A stretch of DNA of 64,000 nucleotides from Flavobacterium gyeonganense (GTDB taxonomy: Bacteria; Bacteroidota; Bacteroidia; Flavobacteriales; Flavobacteriaceae). The stretch spans positions 1,736,001-1,800,000 of the forward strand of contig NZ_CP121112.1 in NCBI RefSeq assembly GCF_029625295.1. Reading direction: 5' to 3'. The position numbers and the translations under genes were made by a program. The number at the start of each line of letters is the position of its first letter. Position 1 is the stretch's first letter. This document shows, one piece after another, positions 53,646 through 63,377 of this stretch. Under the pieces are notes generated by a model. It was not told the origin of the DNA, searched no databases, and was given only the letters and a program-made list of their open reading frames with translations.

Positions 53646-54068
53646 TTAGAACCATAAGTTCCATGGAATTCTGCTTAAAATAAGCACTAACCCTAAACCG
53701 TAAAAAATAGCAAATGTTTTAAATTTTGCTTCACTATTAATCAGTTTTTTATGTTTTGACCATCCTATTGTGATTAGAACAATCGCAATTAAATTGATTA
53801 ATGGGTGCTCTAATGATGTTAATCGAAGTGCGGCGTTAGACATTTGACCAAAAGCATCTTTTCCTAACGGAGATACAAAATAAAGAATCAAACCAATTAA
53901 CAATTGTGTATGTGTTCCTATTAAAGCGAACAGGGCAATTTTTCGGTCTTTGGCAGTAAAATCTTTTTTTGAAGTGAATCCGAGAATGGCATTTACAACT
54001 GCAATTAATAAAAGTAGTAATGCCAAATAAGCCCAGCCGGAGTGGAGTTTTTGAATAAAAGGGTACAT
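53646..54068 (-). CDS. Four-TM membrane protein, possible cytochrome-b-like
   Basis: 140 aa with four hydrophobic segments (about 14-33, 44-65, 87-105 and 117-137). His residues sit at the starts of segments: KLHSGWAYL, GTHTQLLIG, LEHPLIN. The pattern could hold haem, but no named family is certain. Conserved as a short hypothetical protein in Flavobacteriaceae. Own terminator. Confidence 0.6.
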   Translation of the reverse strand: MYPFIQKLHSGWAYLALLLLLIAVVNAILGFTSKKDFTAKDRKIALFALIGTHTQLLIGLILYFVSPLGKDAFGQMSNAALRLTSLEHPLINLIAIVLITIGWSKHKKLINSEAKFKTFAIFYGLGLVLILSRIPWNLWF

Positions 54069-54110
54069 AGATTAATATTTTGTTTAAAACAAATATAACA
54101 AAAAAGGCGA

Positions 54111-54149
54111 AAAAAAACGGCAATGACTTATAAAGTCAATGCCGTTTTA
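54111..54149 (-). terminator. Terminator of the TonB-dependent receptor gene
   Basis: About 15-bp stem with one mismatch (54114-54128 with 54134-54148), loop of 5, T7 on the minus strand. Confidence 0.8.
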
Positions 54150-54170
54150 ATTATTTATTTTGGTTCTTAT

Positions 54171-57100
54171 TTAGTTGAAAGAGTATCTTGCTCCAACTTG
54201 CATTTGCCATCTTGAAGATTGTAAACCTACATCATCTATTTGATTAATGTTACTTGTAACATTTGGATTAAAATTGAATGTTGGCGTAGTACCATCTGGC
54301 AAGAATCCAGCATGCTTAACAAGCAATACCTGATCGTTATTCATAAAATATCTTCTTCCCCAGTTTTTATTTAACAAGTTTGTAAAGTTAAAGATATCAG
54401 CTGTAAACTCTAGTTTATGGCTTTTCTTATTAACATTTATTGAAAATTCCTGAGCAATTTTTACATCAACAACATGACTCCAGTCTAAACGGTCTCCGTT
54501 ACGTTCTGCATATTTACCTCTTCTGCTGCTCAAATATTTATCATTTGAAATAAAATTATTAAACGCTTCCCATTGTTGATCAGCCGTCATTGTTGCAGTA
54601 GGTGTGAAAACTATTTCATTTTTGTTGCGAGGTACATAAATTAAAGCTGAAGGCTGGAAAGTATCACGTAATAAGTTACCTGTGTCATCATAAACATAGC
54701 TGAAAGGTGTTCCCTGAGTACCTTCGTAATAGAAACCAATGGTAGTTTTAATTGATTTATTCCACTTGAATTTTAAAGAAGAATTAGCAAGTACTCTTGA
54801 TCCCTGATCAAAATCTGATCTAGACACACCAGAAATTGCATTTGAACCGTTAACTGTTTCTATGTATTGCCATTGAGAACTGTTTTGAGAACTTGTTGCA
54901 TCCATCCAAACATATGACTCTCCATAAGCATAAGTAGCTGAAATATTTGCATCAATAAAATCTGATGTAAAGTTTTTAGCTACAGTAAAATTCGTGTTCC
55001 ATGAACTTCCTGCTTTTTTATTAGATCCTAAATAAATCCCTTGGTAAGTGTTATCAATACGAACATTTCCATTATATCTTGGTCTGTTATCTGCACCTGT
55101 TAAATTGGTTGTAGGGTCAGCAATGTTTAAGTTTTGGTATTGAATTGAATTAAGATTTTCATTCCAAATTGCTTCAGCTGATATAACCCAGCCAGATCCT
55201 AATTTTCGATCGAAAGCCAGACTCGTTTTCAAAACTTGCGGAAGCTTAAAATCTTTTGCAAATAAATCAATATTTCCACCGAATTTAGCATCTCCTGGTA
55301 ATGGCCCTAGAGCAACACCGTTAGAATATAATTGGCTATCAATACTGGTGTTAGGATTGAAATTTGGTGTAGGTGTACTAGCAGAGTTATTTATTTGAAT
55401 TGTGTTTTGAGAAACACCATTATTATTGTATGCTCCTCCTGGCCATACTAATGGCACTCTTGAAGTAAATACCCCAATACCTCCTCTGACCTGAGTTATT
55501 TTCTCACCATCAACATCGTAGTTAAAACCAATTCTAGGAGAGAAATGTACTGTGTTTTTAATTCCTTGTCCTACCTTCGCTCCCTTTAGATCTCTTCCTT
55601 TATCTTCTAATAATTTAATAGTTCTGTTGTTAAAATCATCATTAACAAGTCCATCTTCCCATACCGGCATATCAGCTCGAACACCAATATTTAGTCTGAA
55701 ATTGTCTGTTACTCTAATATTATCCTGAACATATAAACCAAATTGATTCATATTAAATTCAGCAGCTCCTTTAGAATCATCTCCTGAACCACCAAATAAT
55801 GAATATCCTAAACGGTAACGGTATGCCTTAACACCTGTAGTAAAATCACTTAAGCTATTATAATCATATGCACCGAAATTTCTATTGATAAACACGTTTT
55901 TAGCATAAGATAATTCATTGTGAGTACCAATTAAAATATTATGTTTTCCAACATTAATTTCAAAGTTGTCTGTGATTGTTAGTACTCTTTGATTTAGCAA
56001 ATTTGCGGTTGAACTTGCTTCAGACCCAAAATAAATAGTTCCAGAACCATCTCTAATAGTTACAGTTGGAAATGGATCACCGGATGCATCTCTGTCATCA
56101 TTCACAGTTGTGAACCCAACAACTAAATTATTAGAAAATTTATTATTGAATCTGGTATTTAATTCTAACGATGCTGAATTTGTAATAGATTCAAAACTTT
56201 GAGCACCATTTAAGAAATTAATTGCAGTGCTTGAAGAACGGAATGGAGAAAAGTTTGTAGATTTTACATAACTATTTTTAATCGATAATTTATTATTATC
56301 ATTAATATTCCAGTCAATTTTAGCAATCAATTTATCACTTATTAATGAAGCTTTATTATTTTGATATGACCCAGGATTATACTTATATGTATCTATTAAA
56401 TGTTTACTTAAACTTTCTAGTCCTGCTGCTTTTGTATTTCCTGTGTAATTTGCAATATCAAAAGGTTGAGGTGTATCATTTTCTTGTTTTTCATAATTAA
56501 TGAAGTAGAACAACTTATCCTTTAAAATTGCTCCCCCAGCCCTAACACCATATGTTTTCGCACTGAAATCAGACAATCTGGTTCTCTCAATAGTACTTCC
56601 AGAGCGTGTTGGCGTTTTTCCCGCTAAAGATTGATCTCTGTACAAAAAGTAAGCAGAACCGTCGAAATTATTTGTACCTGAACGCGTAATTGCACTAATA
56701 GCACCTCCTGCAAATCCCGATAATTTAACATCATAAGGAGAAACACTTACCTGAAATTGCTCAATTGCATCTAATGAAATCGGACTAACACCAGTTTGTC
56801 CTCCATTTGTTCCACTCGCTGCTAATCCGAAAACGTCATTATTTACAGCTCCATCAATATAAATTGCATTGAATCTGTTATTTTGACCACCTATAGAAAT
56901 TTGATCATCACCACGTAATTGAGCCTGAGGCGTAAGTCTTGCAAAATCAGCAATATTTCTTGATAATGAAGGTAATTCATTAATTTTATCGTGATCAATA
57001 ATAGTTTGAGAACCTGTTTTTTTAGAGTTAAACATAGGGTCTTTTCTTCCAACCACAACTACTTCACTAAGTTCATTAGCCTCGTCTTTCAAATTAACTT

Positions 57101-57419
57101 TCAGACTTTTAGAATCTCCTAACTGGAGATAAACATCGGTTTCAGTATAGGTTTTAAAACCAACAAAAGTAACTTCAATTTTATAAGGACCACCTACACG
57201 CATGTTTGAAATCCTAAAATGACCATCAAAATCCGTAGTTGTTGAATAACGGCTACCTGAAGCTTCATGAACTGCTAGAATAGTAGCTCCGGGAAGCGAT
57301 TTGTTTTGAGAATCATTTACGACTCCGTTAATAGAAGAAGTAGTGTTACCTTGCGCATAAATATCTCCTGCATAAATAAATGCTAAAAGCATTAAGAGAA
57401 ACTTTGACAATTTTTTCAT
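54171..57419 (-). CDS. TonB-dependent receptor with CarboxypepD-like plug extension
   Basis: Outer-membrane transporter, Oar-like. Signal peptide (to about residue 22), CarboxypepD_reg-like domain (about 26-110, SSINGVVNDSQNKSLPGATI), plug domain with VVVVGRKDPMFNSKKTGSQT and QTIIDHDKINELPSLSRN, and a long 22-strand barrel ending WQMQVGARYSFN. 1082 aa. No SusD partner is adjacent, so not a classical Sus-type glycan importer; peptides or siderophores are possible. TAATTTTG at 57443-57450 could be its -7 element. Confidence 0.9.
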   Translation of the reverse strand: MKKLSKFLLMLLAFIYAGDIYAQGNTTSSINGVVNDSQNKSLPGATILAVHEASGSRYSTTTDFDGHFRISNMRVGGPYKIEVTFVGFKTYTETDVYLQLGDSKSLKVNLKDEANELSEVVVVGRKDPMFNSKKTGSQTIIDHDKINELPSLSRNIADFARLTPQAQLRGDDQISIGGQNNRFNAIYIDGAVNNDVFGLAASGTNGGQTGVSPISLDAIEQFQVSVSPYDVKLSGFAGGAISAITRSGTNNFDGSAYFLYRDQSLAGKTPTRSGSTIERTRLSDFSAKTYGVRAGGAILKDKLFYFINYEKQENDTPQPFDIANYTGNTKAAGLESLSKHLIDTYKYNPGSYQNNKASLISDKLIAKIDWNINDNNKLSIKNSYVKSTNFSPFRSSSTAINFLNGAQSFESITNSASLELNTRFNNKFSNNLVVGFTTVNDDRDASGDPFPTVTIRDGSGTIYFGSEASSTANLLNQRVLTITDNFEINVGKHNILIGTHNELSYAKNVFINRNFGAYDYNSLSDFTTGVKAYRYRLGYSLFGGSGDDSKGAAEFNMNQFGLYVQDNIRVTDNFRLNIGVRADMPVWEDGLVNDDFNNRTIKLLEDKGRDLKGAKVGQGIKNTVHFSPRIGFNYDVDGEKITQVRGGIGVFTSRVPLVWPGGAYNNNGVSQNTIQINNSASTPTPNFNPNTSIDSQLYSNGVALGPLPGDAKFGGNIDLFAKDFKLPQVLKTSLAFDRKLGSGWVISAEAIWNENLNSIQYQNLNIADPTTNLTGADNRPRYNGNVRIDNTYQGIYLGSNKKAGSSWNTNFTVAKNFTSDFIDANISATYAYGESYVWMDATSSQNSSQWQYIETVNGSNAISGVSRSDFDQGSRVLANSSLKFKWNKSIKTTIGFYYEGTQGTPFSYVYDDTGNLLRDTFQPSALIYVPRNKNEIVFTPTATMTADQQWEAFNNFISNDKYLSSRRGKYAERNGDRLDWSHVVDVKIAQEFSINVNKKSHKLEFTADIFNFTNLLNKNWGRRYFMNNDQVLLVKHAGFLPDGTTPTFNFNPNVTSNINQIDDVGLQSSRWQMQVGARYSFN

Positions 57420-57727
57420 CTGTTTTAGTTTATTGTTTTTGGCAAAATTATAACAAATTAATCAGATAATGTTATCAAAAAGTTAAGAATGACAAGTTTT
57501 ATGCATTGTATTGAACATTAAAACGATTTTATCTTTAAATGGTAAATAAAATACAATATTTCCATTTAATGTTTAATTTTTTTATTAAAAGAATAATAAT
57601 AATCAATAATGAATGCGCATAAGCATATAAAAACCAGTATATTTTGTAAGAATTGTTAAAATTACTTAACAAAAAAACGCCTTAATTTTTTAATTAAGGC
57701 GTTTGTATTTTCAAACAGATGATAAGG
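57420..57727. promoter_or_regulatory. TonB receptor upstream region and pgi terminator
   Basis: 308 bases without a gene. 57443-57450 holds a TAATTTTG -7 candidate for the TonB receptor (TTG about 25 nt upstream). 57675-57704 is a perfect 13-bp hairpin (AAACGCCTTAATT arm, TTTT loop) with a T7 on the minus strand, the pgi terminator. The middle is plain AT-rich sequence. Confidence 0.55.
57675..57704 (-). terminator. pgi terminator
   Basis: Perfect 13-bp stem 57675-57687 with 57692-57704, 4-nt loop, T7, 24 bases past the pgi stop. Confidence 0.88.
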
Positions 57728-59371
57728 TTATTTTTTGTTTAAAAAATGATTAAGCAAAAATGAAGTCGAACTATCGTGGGTTTTTACTGCCTTTGTATTT
57801 ATTTCATCTAAAATAGAATTCGCCAGTTGTTTTCCTAATTCTACTCCCCATTGATCAAAACTAAAGATATTCCAAATTACCCCTTGTACAAAAATCTTAT
57901 GTTCATATACAGCAATCAACGAACCTAAGCTTTTAGGAGTCAGCTTTTCAATCAGGATTGTATTTGTTGGTTTGTTTCCTGTAAAAACTTTAAATGGCAG
58001 CAAGTAAGAAGCTTTTTCTGCAGAAAGACCTTGTTTGTCAAATTCTGCCTGAACTTGTTCCGCTGTTTTACCATTCAATAAGGCTTCTGTTTGTGCAAAA
58101 AAGTTAGACATCAGTTTATCATGATGATCTTCGTTTCCGTATAAAGGCTTTATGAATCCGATGAAGTCTGTCGGAATCAATTTTGTTCCCTGGTGAATTA
58201 ACTGAAAGAAGGCATGCTGCGAATTTGTTCCCGGCTCTCCCCAGATAATAGTTCCCGTTTGATAATTAACTGGTTTTCCATCACGGCCGACTCTTTTTCC
58301 ATTACTTTCCATGGTTGCCTGCTGCAGGTATGGTGCTAATTTTTGTAAATACTGTGTGTACGGAATCAAAGCCTCACTTTCGGCACCATAAAAGTTATTG
58401 TACCAAACGCTTAATAAAGCCAAAATTACCGGAATGTTTTGATCAAATTCAGCCGATTTGAAATGTTCATCCATTTCGTTCGCTCCTTTCAGTAAATCAT
58501 TATAATTATCAAAACCAATCGCTAAAGCGATACTCAAACCAACTGCACTCCATAATGAGAATCTTCCTCCAACCCAGTCCCACATTGGAAAAACGTTGTC
58601 AGGATTAATTCCGAATTCAGTTACTTTTTGAATATTAGTTGAAACTGCCACGAAATGTTTAGCGATATCTTCCTGAGAAGCCGATTTTAAAAACCACTCT
58701 TTTATCGTTTCTGAGTTCGATAAGGTTTCCTGAGTCGTAAACGTTTTAGAAACAATCAAAAACAAAGTAGTTTCAGGATTTAATTTTTTGATTACTTCAT
58801 TAACATGATCGCCATCTACATTAGAAACGAAATGTACATTTAAGTGATTTTTATAAAATTGCAACGCTTCCACAGCCATTACAGGGCCAAGATCAGAACC
58901 TCCGATACCAATATTTACAATATCTGTAAACGCTTTTCCGGTATATCCTTTTCTGACTCCCGAAATTACTTCGTTTGTAAAGCTTTTAATTTTATTTTTT
59001 ACTTCGTAAACTTCCGGAATTACATTTTCTTTGTCCACTTTTATAACAGCAGATTCCGGTGCACGCAAAGCAGTATGCAAAACTGCTCTGTTTTCTGTCT
59101 GATTGATGATTTCTCCTCCAAAATAATCAGCAATTGCACTTTTTAATCCAATTGAATTCGCCAATTCCAACAAAAGCGAAATAGTTTCTCCACTAATATT
59201 GTTTTTAGAATAATCAACTAAAAAATCATTCCATTGTAAGCTGAATTTTTCTGCACGTGCACTATCTTTTTGAAATAATTCCTGTATTGTAGTTTGCTGA
59301 ATTGCGTTAAAGTGGTTCTGTAGATTTTTCCACGCATCAGTTCCTGTTGGATTTGTTGTGTTTAAAGCCAT
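57728..59371 (-). CDS. pgi: Glucose-6-phosphate isomerase
   Basis: Glycolysis/gluconeogenesis. Signatures: [60 protein letters not shown] (PROSITE-type region) and [20 protein letters not shown] with catalytic His, then [20 protein letters not shown]. 547 aa, normal for the long form. TATTTTTG at 59404-59411 is a possible -7 element. Confidence 0.96.
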   Translation of the reverse strand: MALNTTNPTGTDAWKNLQNHFNAIQQTTIQELFQKDSARAEKFSLQWNDFLVDYSKNNISGETISLLLELANSIGLKSAIADYFGGEIINQTENRAVLHTALRAPESAVIKVDKENVIPEVYEVKNKIKSFTNEVISGVRKGYTGKAFTDIVNIGIGGSDLGPVMAVEALQFYKNHLNVHFVSNVDGDHVNEVIKKLNPETTLFLIVSKTFTTQETLSNSETIKEWFLKSASQEDIAKHFVAVSTNIQKVTEFGINPDNVFPMWDWVGGRFSLWSAVGLSIALAIGFDNYNDLLKGANEMDEHFKSAEFDQNIPVILALLSVWYNNFYGAESEALIPYTQYLQKLAPYLQQATMESNGKRVGRDGKPVNYQTGTIIWGEPGTNSQHAFFQLIHQGTKLIPTDFIGFIKPLYGNEDHHDKLMSNFFAQTEALLNGKTAEQVQAEFDKQGLSAEKASYLLPFKVFTGNKPTNTILIEKLTPKSLGSLIAVYEHKIFVQGVIWNIFSFDQWGVELGKQLANSILDEINTKAVKTHDSSTSFLLNHFLNKK

Positions 59372-59403
59372 TTTTTAATAAGATTGTAGTTTTTTTAGAA
59401 ATA

Positions 59404-59411
59404 CAAAAATA
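59404..59411 (-). promoter_or_regulatory. Possible pgi -7 element
   Basis: TATTTTTG on the minus strand, about 33 bases before the pgi ATG. No good TTG upstream. Confidence 0.4.
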
Positions 59412-59493
59412 CTGAAATAACTATTTAATATTTCTTTACAGGGCAATTAGTTACGAAAACGATTTATAAAAAAATTGCCAGTAGCTTTTCATG

Positions 59494-60114
59494 TTACCAA
59501 ATCTTCCACCATGGCTTTTTATTGATTTCAATTATCTTTTTATCCTTGTTGATCTCAATCCTCTTTGGTTCTTCCACTTTTATGGTGGCATCCTCGAAAA
59601 ACATTTCGCCCTGATCATCTATCCCAATAGGCGATTTTGTCCTCTCCTTCCAGCTTTCTGTCTCCAATTCCGGAATTAAAGGAGCATTGATTTTAGAACT
59701 AAATTTTTGTCTGGCTTTTTCCGTTATTTCTTCTTCAATATTGGAAGTTGAATTTTTAAAAAGCGAAAGTGAATTATCCGGAATATTAAGCAGAAAGACC
59801 TGTGTTTTATTCCCGATTTTTTGGATATCCAAAACTTTAAAAAATGCAATCTCATCCAAAAGAAAATGGCCAATTTTCGAAGAATCAGGATTAAATTTTG
59901 AAATATCTTTTGCATTGGCACTGGCAATTAAATACCTCAAATTTCCTGAAAGTCCGCCGCCAATAGAAGTCATATCGGTAAAGCCTTTTTCTTTAATTAT
60001 TTGCCCAACTTTGTATTTTTCAATAAAGTTGTCAGTCAAATTAGTATCTCTGTAAAATAGTTTTAAATCTGAAAAAGTCTCATCAAGAGTTTCTTTAATG
60101 CGTTTATTTTTCAT
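59494..60114 (-). CDS. Protein of unknown function
   Basis: 206 aa, no signal peptide or TM. The N-terminal half (about 1-120) is mixed alpha/beta with LTDNFIEKYKVGQIIKEKGF and TSIGGGLSGNLRYLIASANA; the C-terminus (about 120-206) is charged and ends in an aromatic KKPWWKIW. I do not recognise a family. It lies 13 bases downstream of the M23 lipoprotein gene, so probably co-transcribed. Confidence 0.6.
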   Translation of the reverse strand: MKNKRIKETLDETFSDLKLFYRDTNLTDNFIEKYKVGQIIKEKGFTDMTSIGGGLSGNLRYLIASANAKDISKFNPDSSKIGHFLLDEIAFFKVLDIQKIGNKTQVFLLNIPDNSLSLFKNSTSNIEEEITEKARQKFSSKINAPLIPELETESWKERTKSPIGIDDQGEMFFEDATIKVEEPKRIEINKDKKIIEINKKPWWKIW

Positions 60115-60127
60115 GTTTTACGAAATA

Positions 60128-61348
60128 CTACAAATTACCAATACTATCCAATTCTCTCTTTAAAGGTTCCATTTGTTTTAAGAAACGGGTTTTATCATTT
60201 CCTGTTAAAGATTCCCCTGTTGGAAGATTTAATCGAAGTGCATCTACCTGAATTCCGTTTTTCCAGAAACGGTAACAAACATGAGGACCAGAAGCCAAAC
60301 CAGTGCTTCCAACTAGACCAATAGTTTGCCCCTGTGTTACACGCTGTCCGCGGCGTACCAAAATTTTAGACATGTGTAAATATTGGGTCGAATAAGTCCC
60401 GTTGTGTTTTACTTTTACAAAGTTTCCGTTACCGGCAGTATAACCCGTTTGCTCTACCACTCCTGATGCTGTTGTAGAAATTGGAGTTCCTCTTGGAGCT
60501 GCATAATCGGTTCCTTTGTGAGCTTTCCATCTGTGCTGTACCGGATGAAACCTGTTCATCGTAAATCTGGAAGTAATCCGGCTAAATTTAATAGGTGTTT
60601 TTAGGAAGAAGTTTTTCAGTGTTTTTCCTTCATCATCATAATATTCAATTTTTCCGGACAGCGTATCTTTTTCAAAAGGAAAAGCATAAACGATTTTTCC
60701 TTTGTATTCAAAAAAAGCAGCCTGTAGATCTTCTACACCGTCGTAGGTTTTACCATTGATGAACCGTTCTGTAAAAATCAAACCGTAACGATCCCCTTTT
60801 TTAAGTTTAAAGAAATCAATTGACCATGAAAACACTTTAGTGATTCGGCTGGCAAGGGCGGCTTCAACACTATTATTTCCCAATGTTTCAGATAAAGAGC
60901 TTTTTAAAACCCCGCCAATTATTTTACGTTTAAACGTAACTGGTTTTACTTTTTTATAAGCATTTGCAACCGTGTCCCTAAAATCAATAACATAATAGGT
61001 AAGGGCATCCGGCTGATAAATAAAAAACTGCAGTTTATTGGTTTTGTTTTTTGAACGAAGAATAGTGTAAGGTTTATTGTAGCGAATGGTTCTTACATTA
61101 AAAGAATCTTTCACCTGTTCAACAATATTATAAACCTGTTTTGAGCCAATATTTTGACGCTGAATTATGGATCCAAAAGAATCACCCTTTTTTACAGTAT
61201 CGTGAACCACATTAAAATCATTGTAATTAAATCCAAATTCTACCTTTTTAGTTTTTGGTTTAGTAATTTTAGTTGCAACTTTTTCTTCTTTTTTATTACA
61301 AGAAATTATTGAAAATAAGAGTATTATAATTACGAATGCTTTTTTCAA
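60128..61348 (-). CDS. M23-family metallopeptidase lipoprotein
   Basis: Envelope peptidoglycan hydrolase or divisome/LytM-type regulator. The best start is a TTG at 61348 (LKKAFVIIILLFSIISCNKK), giving a lipoprotein signal with lipobox IISC, 406 aa; ATG starts upstream overlap the tryptophan dioxygenase gene. The M23 domain is near the C-terminus: RWKAHKGTDYAAPRGTPIST (His, Asp), then YLHMSKILV and GLASGPHVCYRFWKNG (HxH variant HVCY). This variant may weaken zinc binding, because the usual HLHF is HVCY. Regulatory partner role possible. Confidence 0.82.
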   Translation of the reverse strand: MKKAFVIIILLFSIISCNKKEEKVATKITKPKTKKVEFGFNYNDFNVVHDTVKKGDSFGSIIQRQNIGSKQVYNIVEQVKDSFNVRTIRYNKPYTILRSKNKTNKLQFFIYQPDALTYYVIDFRDTVANAYKKVKPVTFKRKIIGGVLKSSLSETLGNNSVEAALASRITKVFSWSIDFFKLKKGDRYGLIFTERFINGKTYDGVEDLQAAFFEYKGKIVYAFPFEKDTLSGKIEYYDDEGKTLKNFFLKTPIKFSRITSRFTMNRFHPVQHRWKAHKGTDYAAPRGTPISTTASGVVEQTGYTAGNGNFVKVKHNGTYSTQYLHMSKILVRRGQRVTQGQTIGLVGSTGLASGPHVCYRFWKNGIQVDALRLNLPTGESLTGNDKTRFLKQMEPLKRELDSIGNL

Positions 61349-61370
61349 ACTTTTATTTTTTTCTGGAAAA

Positions 61371-62312
61371 CTAAGCCGTCGGCTCATTCCCCCAATTGGA
61401 CAATTCTTCTTCGGTCCACAATTTAGGAAAAAAGATGCGTCTTTGGTATTTTGGATGCATATATTTTTGCCAGTCGCTTCCACCTGTAGCTTCTCCGTTT
61501 CCTTTTCCGCTTTCTAAAATATATTTTATGGCTGTATTTAAATGCTGCATTACCCAGGTAATATTTACCGTATGATCATAATGACGCATTGCCTTAATCA
61601 ACTCAGTATTTTGCTGATCTTGAATTGGTAACTGGGTAAATTTCTGCCAGATATTCTTCGTTTTAAACTCTGCCATTTGGCGCAGGAACTGTCCTTTATA
61701 TTTTTTTTCAAATTCCTGAAGCAAATATGATTTCTCGCCTGTCTGATAATCTTTCCCTGCTGCCTGCCAGTATAAATGTTCAAAAGAGGTTTCTAAATCT
61801 GTGTTTTCATCAAAATTAGCTTTGTATCTTCTATCGGTTAAATTGATAACATCAGTTGAAGCGAATTCTATCATTCTATACTGGGCACTCTGGAAACCAC
61901 TTGCAGGGGTCAGGGTATTTCTGAATTTCATATATTGCTCTACCTCCATTCCATTTTCCATAATACTGAAAGAGTTGGTCAGCATATCAAAATAACGGGT
62001 AATTCTGGAAAGTCTTTCGCTAAAAAAACCAACCTGAATATTTTCTGTATCAGCAATCTGGTCAATTTCCCACAGAATCATTTTAAAAATCAATTCGTTG
62101 ACCTGGTGATACATGATAAAAACCATTTCATCAGGAAGCGTAGTACGCTGTATCTGCAGGTTTAAAAGTGCATCAGTCTGAATATAATCCCAATAGGTGA
62201 TTGGTTTAGACCAAAGCAACCCTTCAAGCTGGACATCTGTTTTTTGATTTATGGCTTTATATTTAAGATCAATTTCTTTTAGGATTGATTCAGAATTATC
62301 CGTGGTATTCAT
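61371..62312 (-). CDS. kynA: Tryptophan 2,3-dioxygenase
   Basis: Haem enzyme opening the indole ring of L-tryptophan to N-formylkynurenine. VFIMYHQVNELIFKMILWEI has the active-site His; TLTPASGFQSAQYRMIEF has the substrate loop; YDHTVNITWVMQHLNTAIKY has the haem His region. 313 aa, family range. ATG overlaps the DUF3108 stop (TAATG). No kynurenine pathway genes follow. hppD (tyrosine breakdown) lies nearby. Confidence 0.93.
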   Translation of the reverse strand: MNTTDNSESILKEIDLKYKAINQKTDVQLEGLLWSKPITYWDYIQTDALLNLQIQRTTLPDEMVFIMYHQVNELIFKMILWEIDQIADTENIQVGFFSERLSRITRYFDMLTNSFSIMENGMEVEQYMKFRNTLTPASGFQSAQYRMIEFASTDVINLTDRRYKANFDENTDLETSFEHLYWQAAGKDYQTGEKSYLLQEFEKKYKGQFLRQMAEFKTKNIWQKFTQLPIQDQQNTELIKAMRHYDHTVNITWVMQHLNTAIKYILESGKGNGEATGGSDWQKYMHPKYQRRIFFPKLWTEEELSNWGNEPTA

Positions 62313-63081
62313 TATTTTTTTACTTTAAATGGATATTTTAATCCTTTGTATTCGTCAATATCAGCCTTAAGTGATCCAACTGCTAAATCTGCTTTTATTC
62401 TAACCGGAACTTTATTGTTATCATCTGTTATCCAAAGCGTTACACTTTCTTTTTCTTTGAAAACCCGGCCTGTCTGTACTAAAGGTTTAAAAACCATAGT
62501 AGAAACGCTGCCAAATTTAGTTGTAATATCCTGACGACCTATATATTTTAACTTAAATTTTGTGATCTCTTCATCAAAAAACATATCAATTGTAATGGAC
62601 TCACCCGATTTTAGTTTGTCAATATTAGGATGATTACGCAGGTAATAAAAAGCCGAAATTATATCCTGCACATTATCATTAACAACAATCGTTTTTTCGG
62701 TTTTACGTTTATAATCTTTTACCAAAACACGATTTTGTGACTGCATGAAAAAACCTTCCTGATTTTTCGTGTAACCTCCTTCGTTTATTTTTCGGATATA
62801 TCGGTAAGGGTCACCATTTTCTTTATCGAAATAGCTTTCATATAAATCTTCTACTTTGAAAAAAATTTTGACATTCCGGTTGTGTATCCTTTACCCACTG
62901 CGTGAAAAACTTTTTTGTTGTTTACAACAGCTTCCTTAACTTCTAAAGTAGCATAACCTGCATTAACAATTCCGTAGTGGATCCTGAATTTGAAATATTC
63001 CCCCACATCAAAAGCATCTTCTTTGTAGGTATCAAAACTTAGTGTGGTGAGTATAAATATGAATAGAATTAGTTTTTTCAT
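62312..63081 (-). CDS. DUF3108 exported protein, frameshifted
   Basis: Start at MKKLILFIFILTTLSFDTYK (63081), a signal peptide. DUF3108 features: DVGEYFKFRIHYGIVNAGYA and TLEVKEAVVNNKKVFHAVGK. An A7 run at 62859-62865 appears one base short; restoring it turns MSKFFSK-stop into MSKFFFKVEDLYESYFDKEN and joins the second part (RVLVKDYKRK ... YPFKVKK). The restored gene is 257 codons. The stop overlaps the kynA start. Function unknown; beta-rich, probably periplasmic. Confidence 0.83.
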
Positions 63082-63126
63082 AATAAGATATTTACTGTTT
63101 ACCAGCCATAAACGCAAATTTTATTC

Positions 63127-63157
63127 CAAATATACCAAAACAAAAAAACTCAGTCAA
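63127..63157 (-). promoter_or_regulatory. Promoter of the DUF3108-kynA pair
   Basis: On the minus strand TTG (63157-63155), 20 nt, TATATTTG (63134-63127), 46 bases before the ATG at 63081. The TTG sits inside the hairpin of the candidate small RNA. Confidence 0.65.
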
Positions 63158-63254
63158 AAGAATGACTGAGTTTTTATGCTATTAACTAACCAAAAAACTA
63201 TAAATTATGAAAATTTATATCAATTTAGGAAGGAAACCACCCCTTCCTGATTTG
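63142..63254 (-). ncRNA. Candidate small RNA (about 110 nt)
   Basis: A -7 element TATCTTTG (63268-63261 on the minus strand, followed by CACTCGC as at strong Bacteroidetes RNA promoters) predicts a start near 63254. The transcript would carry a hairpin AGGAAGG...CCTTCCT (63227-63248), an AT-rich hairpin (63199-63218) and end in a 12-bp terminator (63144-63155 with 63164-63175) followed by T7. No coding frame of note on the minus strand. The -33 TTG spacing is poor (about 25 nt). A leader role is less likely because the next gene has its own promoter after the terminator. Confidence 0.5.
63144..63175. terminator. Hairpin terminator of the candidate small RNA
   Basis: Stem AAAAACTCAGTC with GACTGAGTTTTT, 8-nt loop, T-runs on both strands. 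Confidence 0.8.
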
Positions 63255-63377
63255 CGAGTGCAAAGATAGATACAAAGTTTAAATAATAAATAGCAAAAAG
63301 GCAGTTTAACAAAACATTTGCATTAAAATCATCAATTTATAGGGGATTTTTTTACATAATGTAAAAAAAATATAAAT

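Noticed and set aside
62312..63117. Two separate small genes (62312-62746 and 62851-63117)
   Set aside because: Together, after one base is added at 62859-62865, they make one DUF3108 protein of normal length with a signal peptide.
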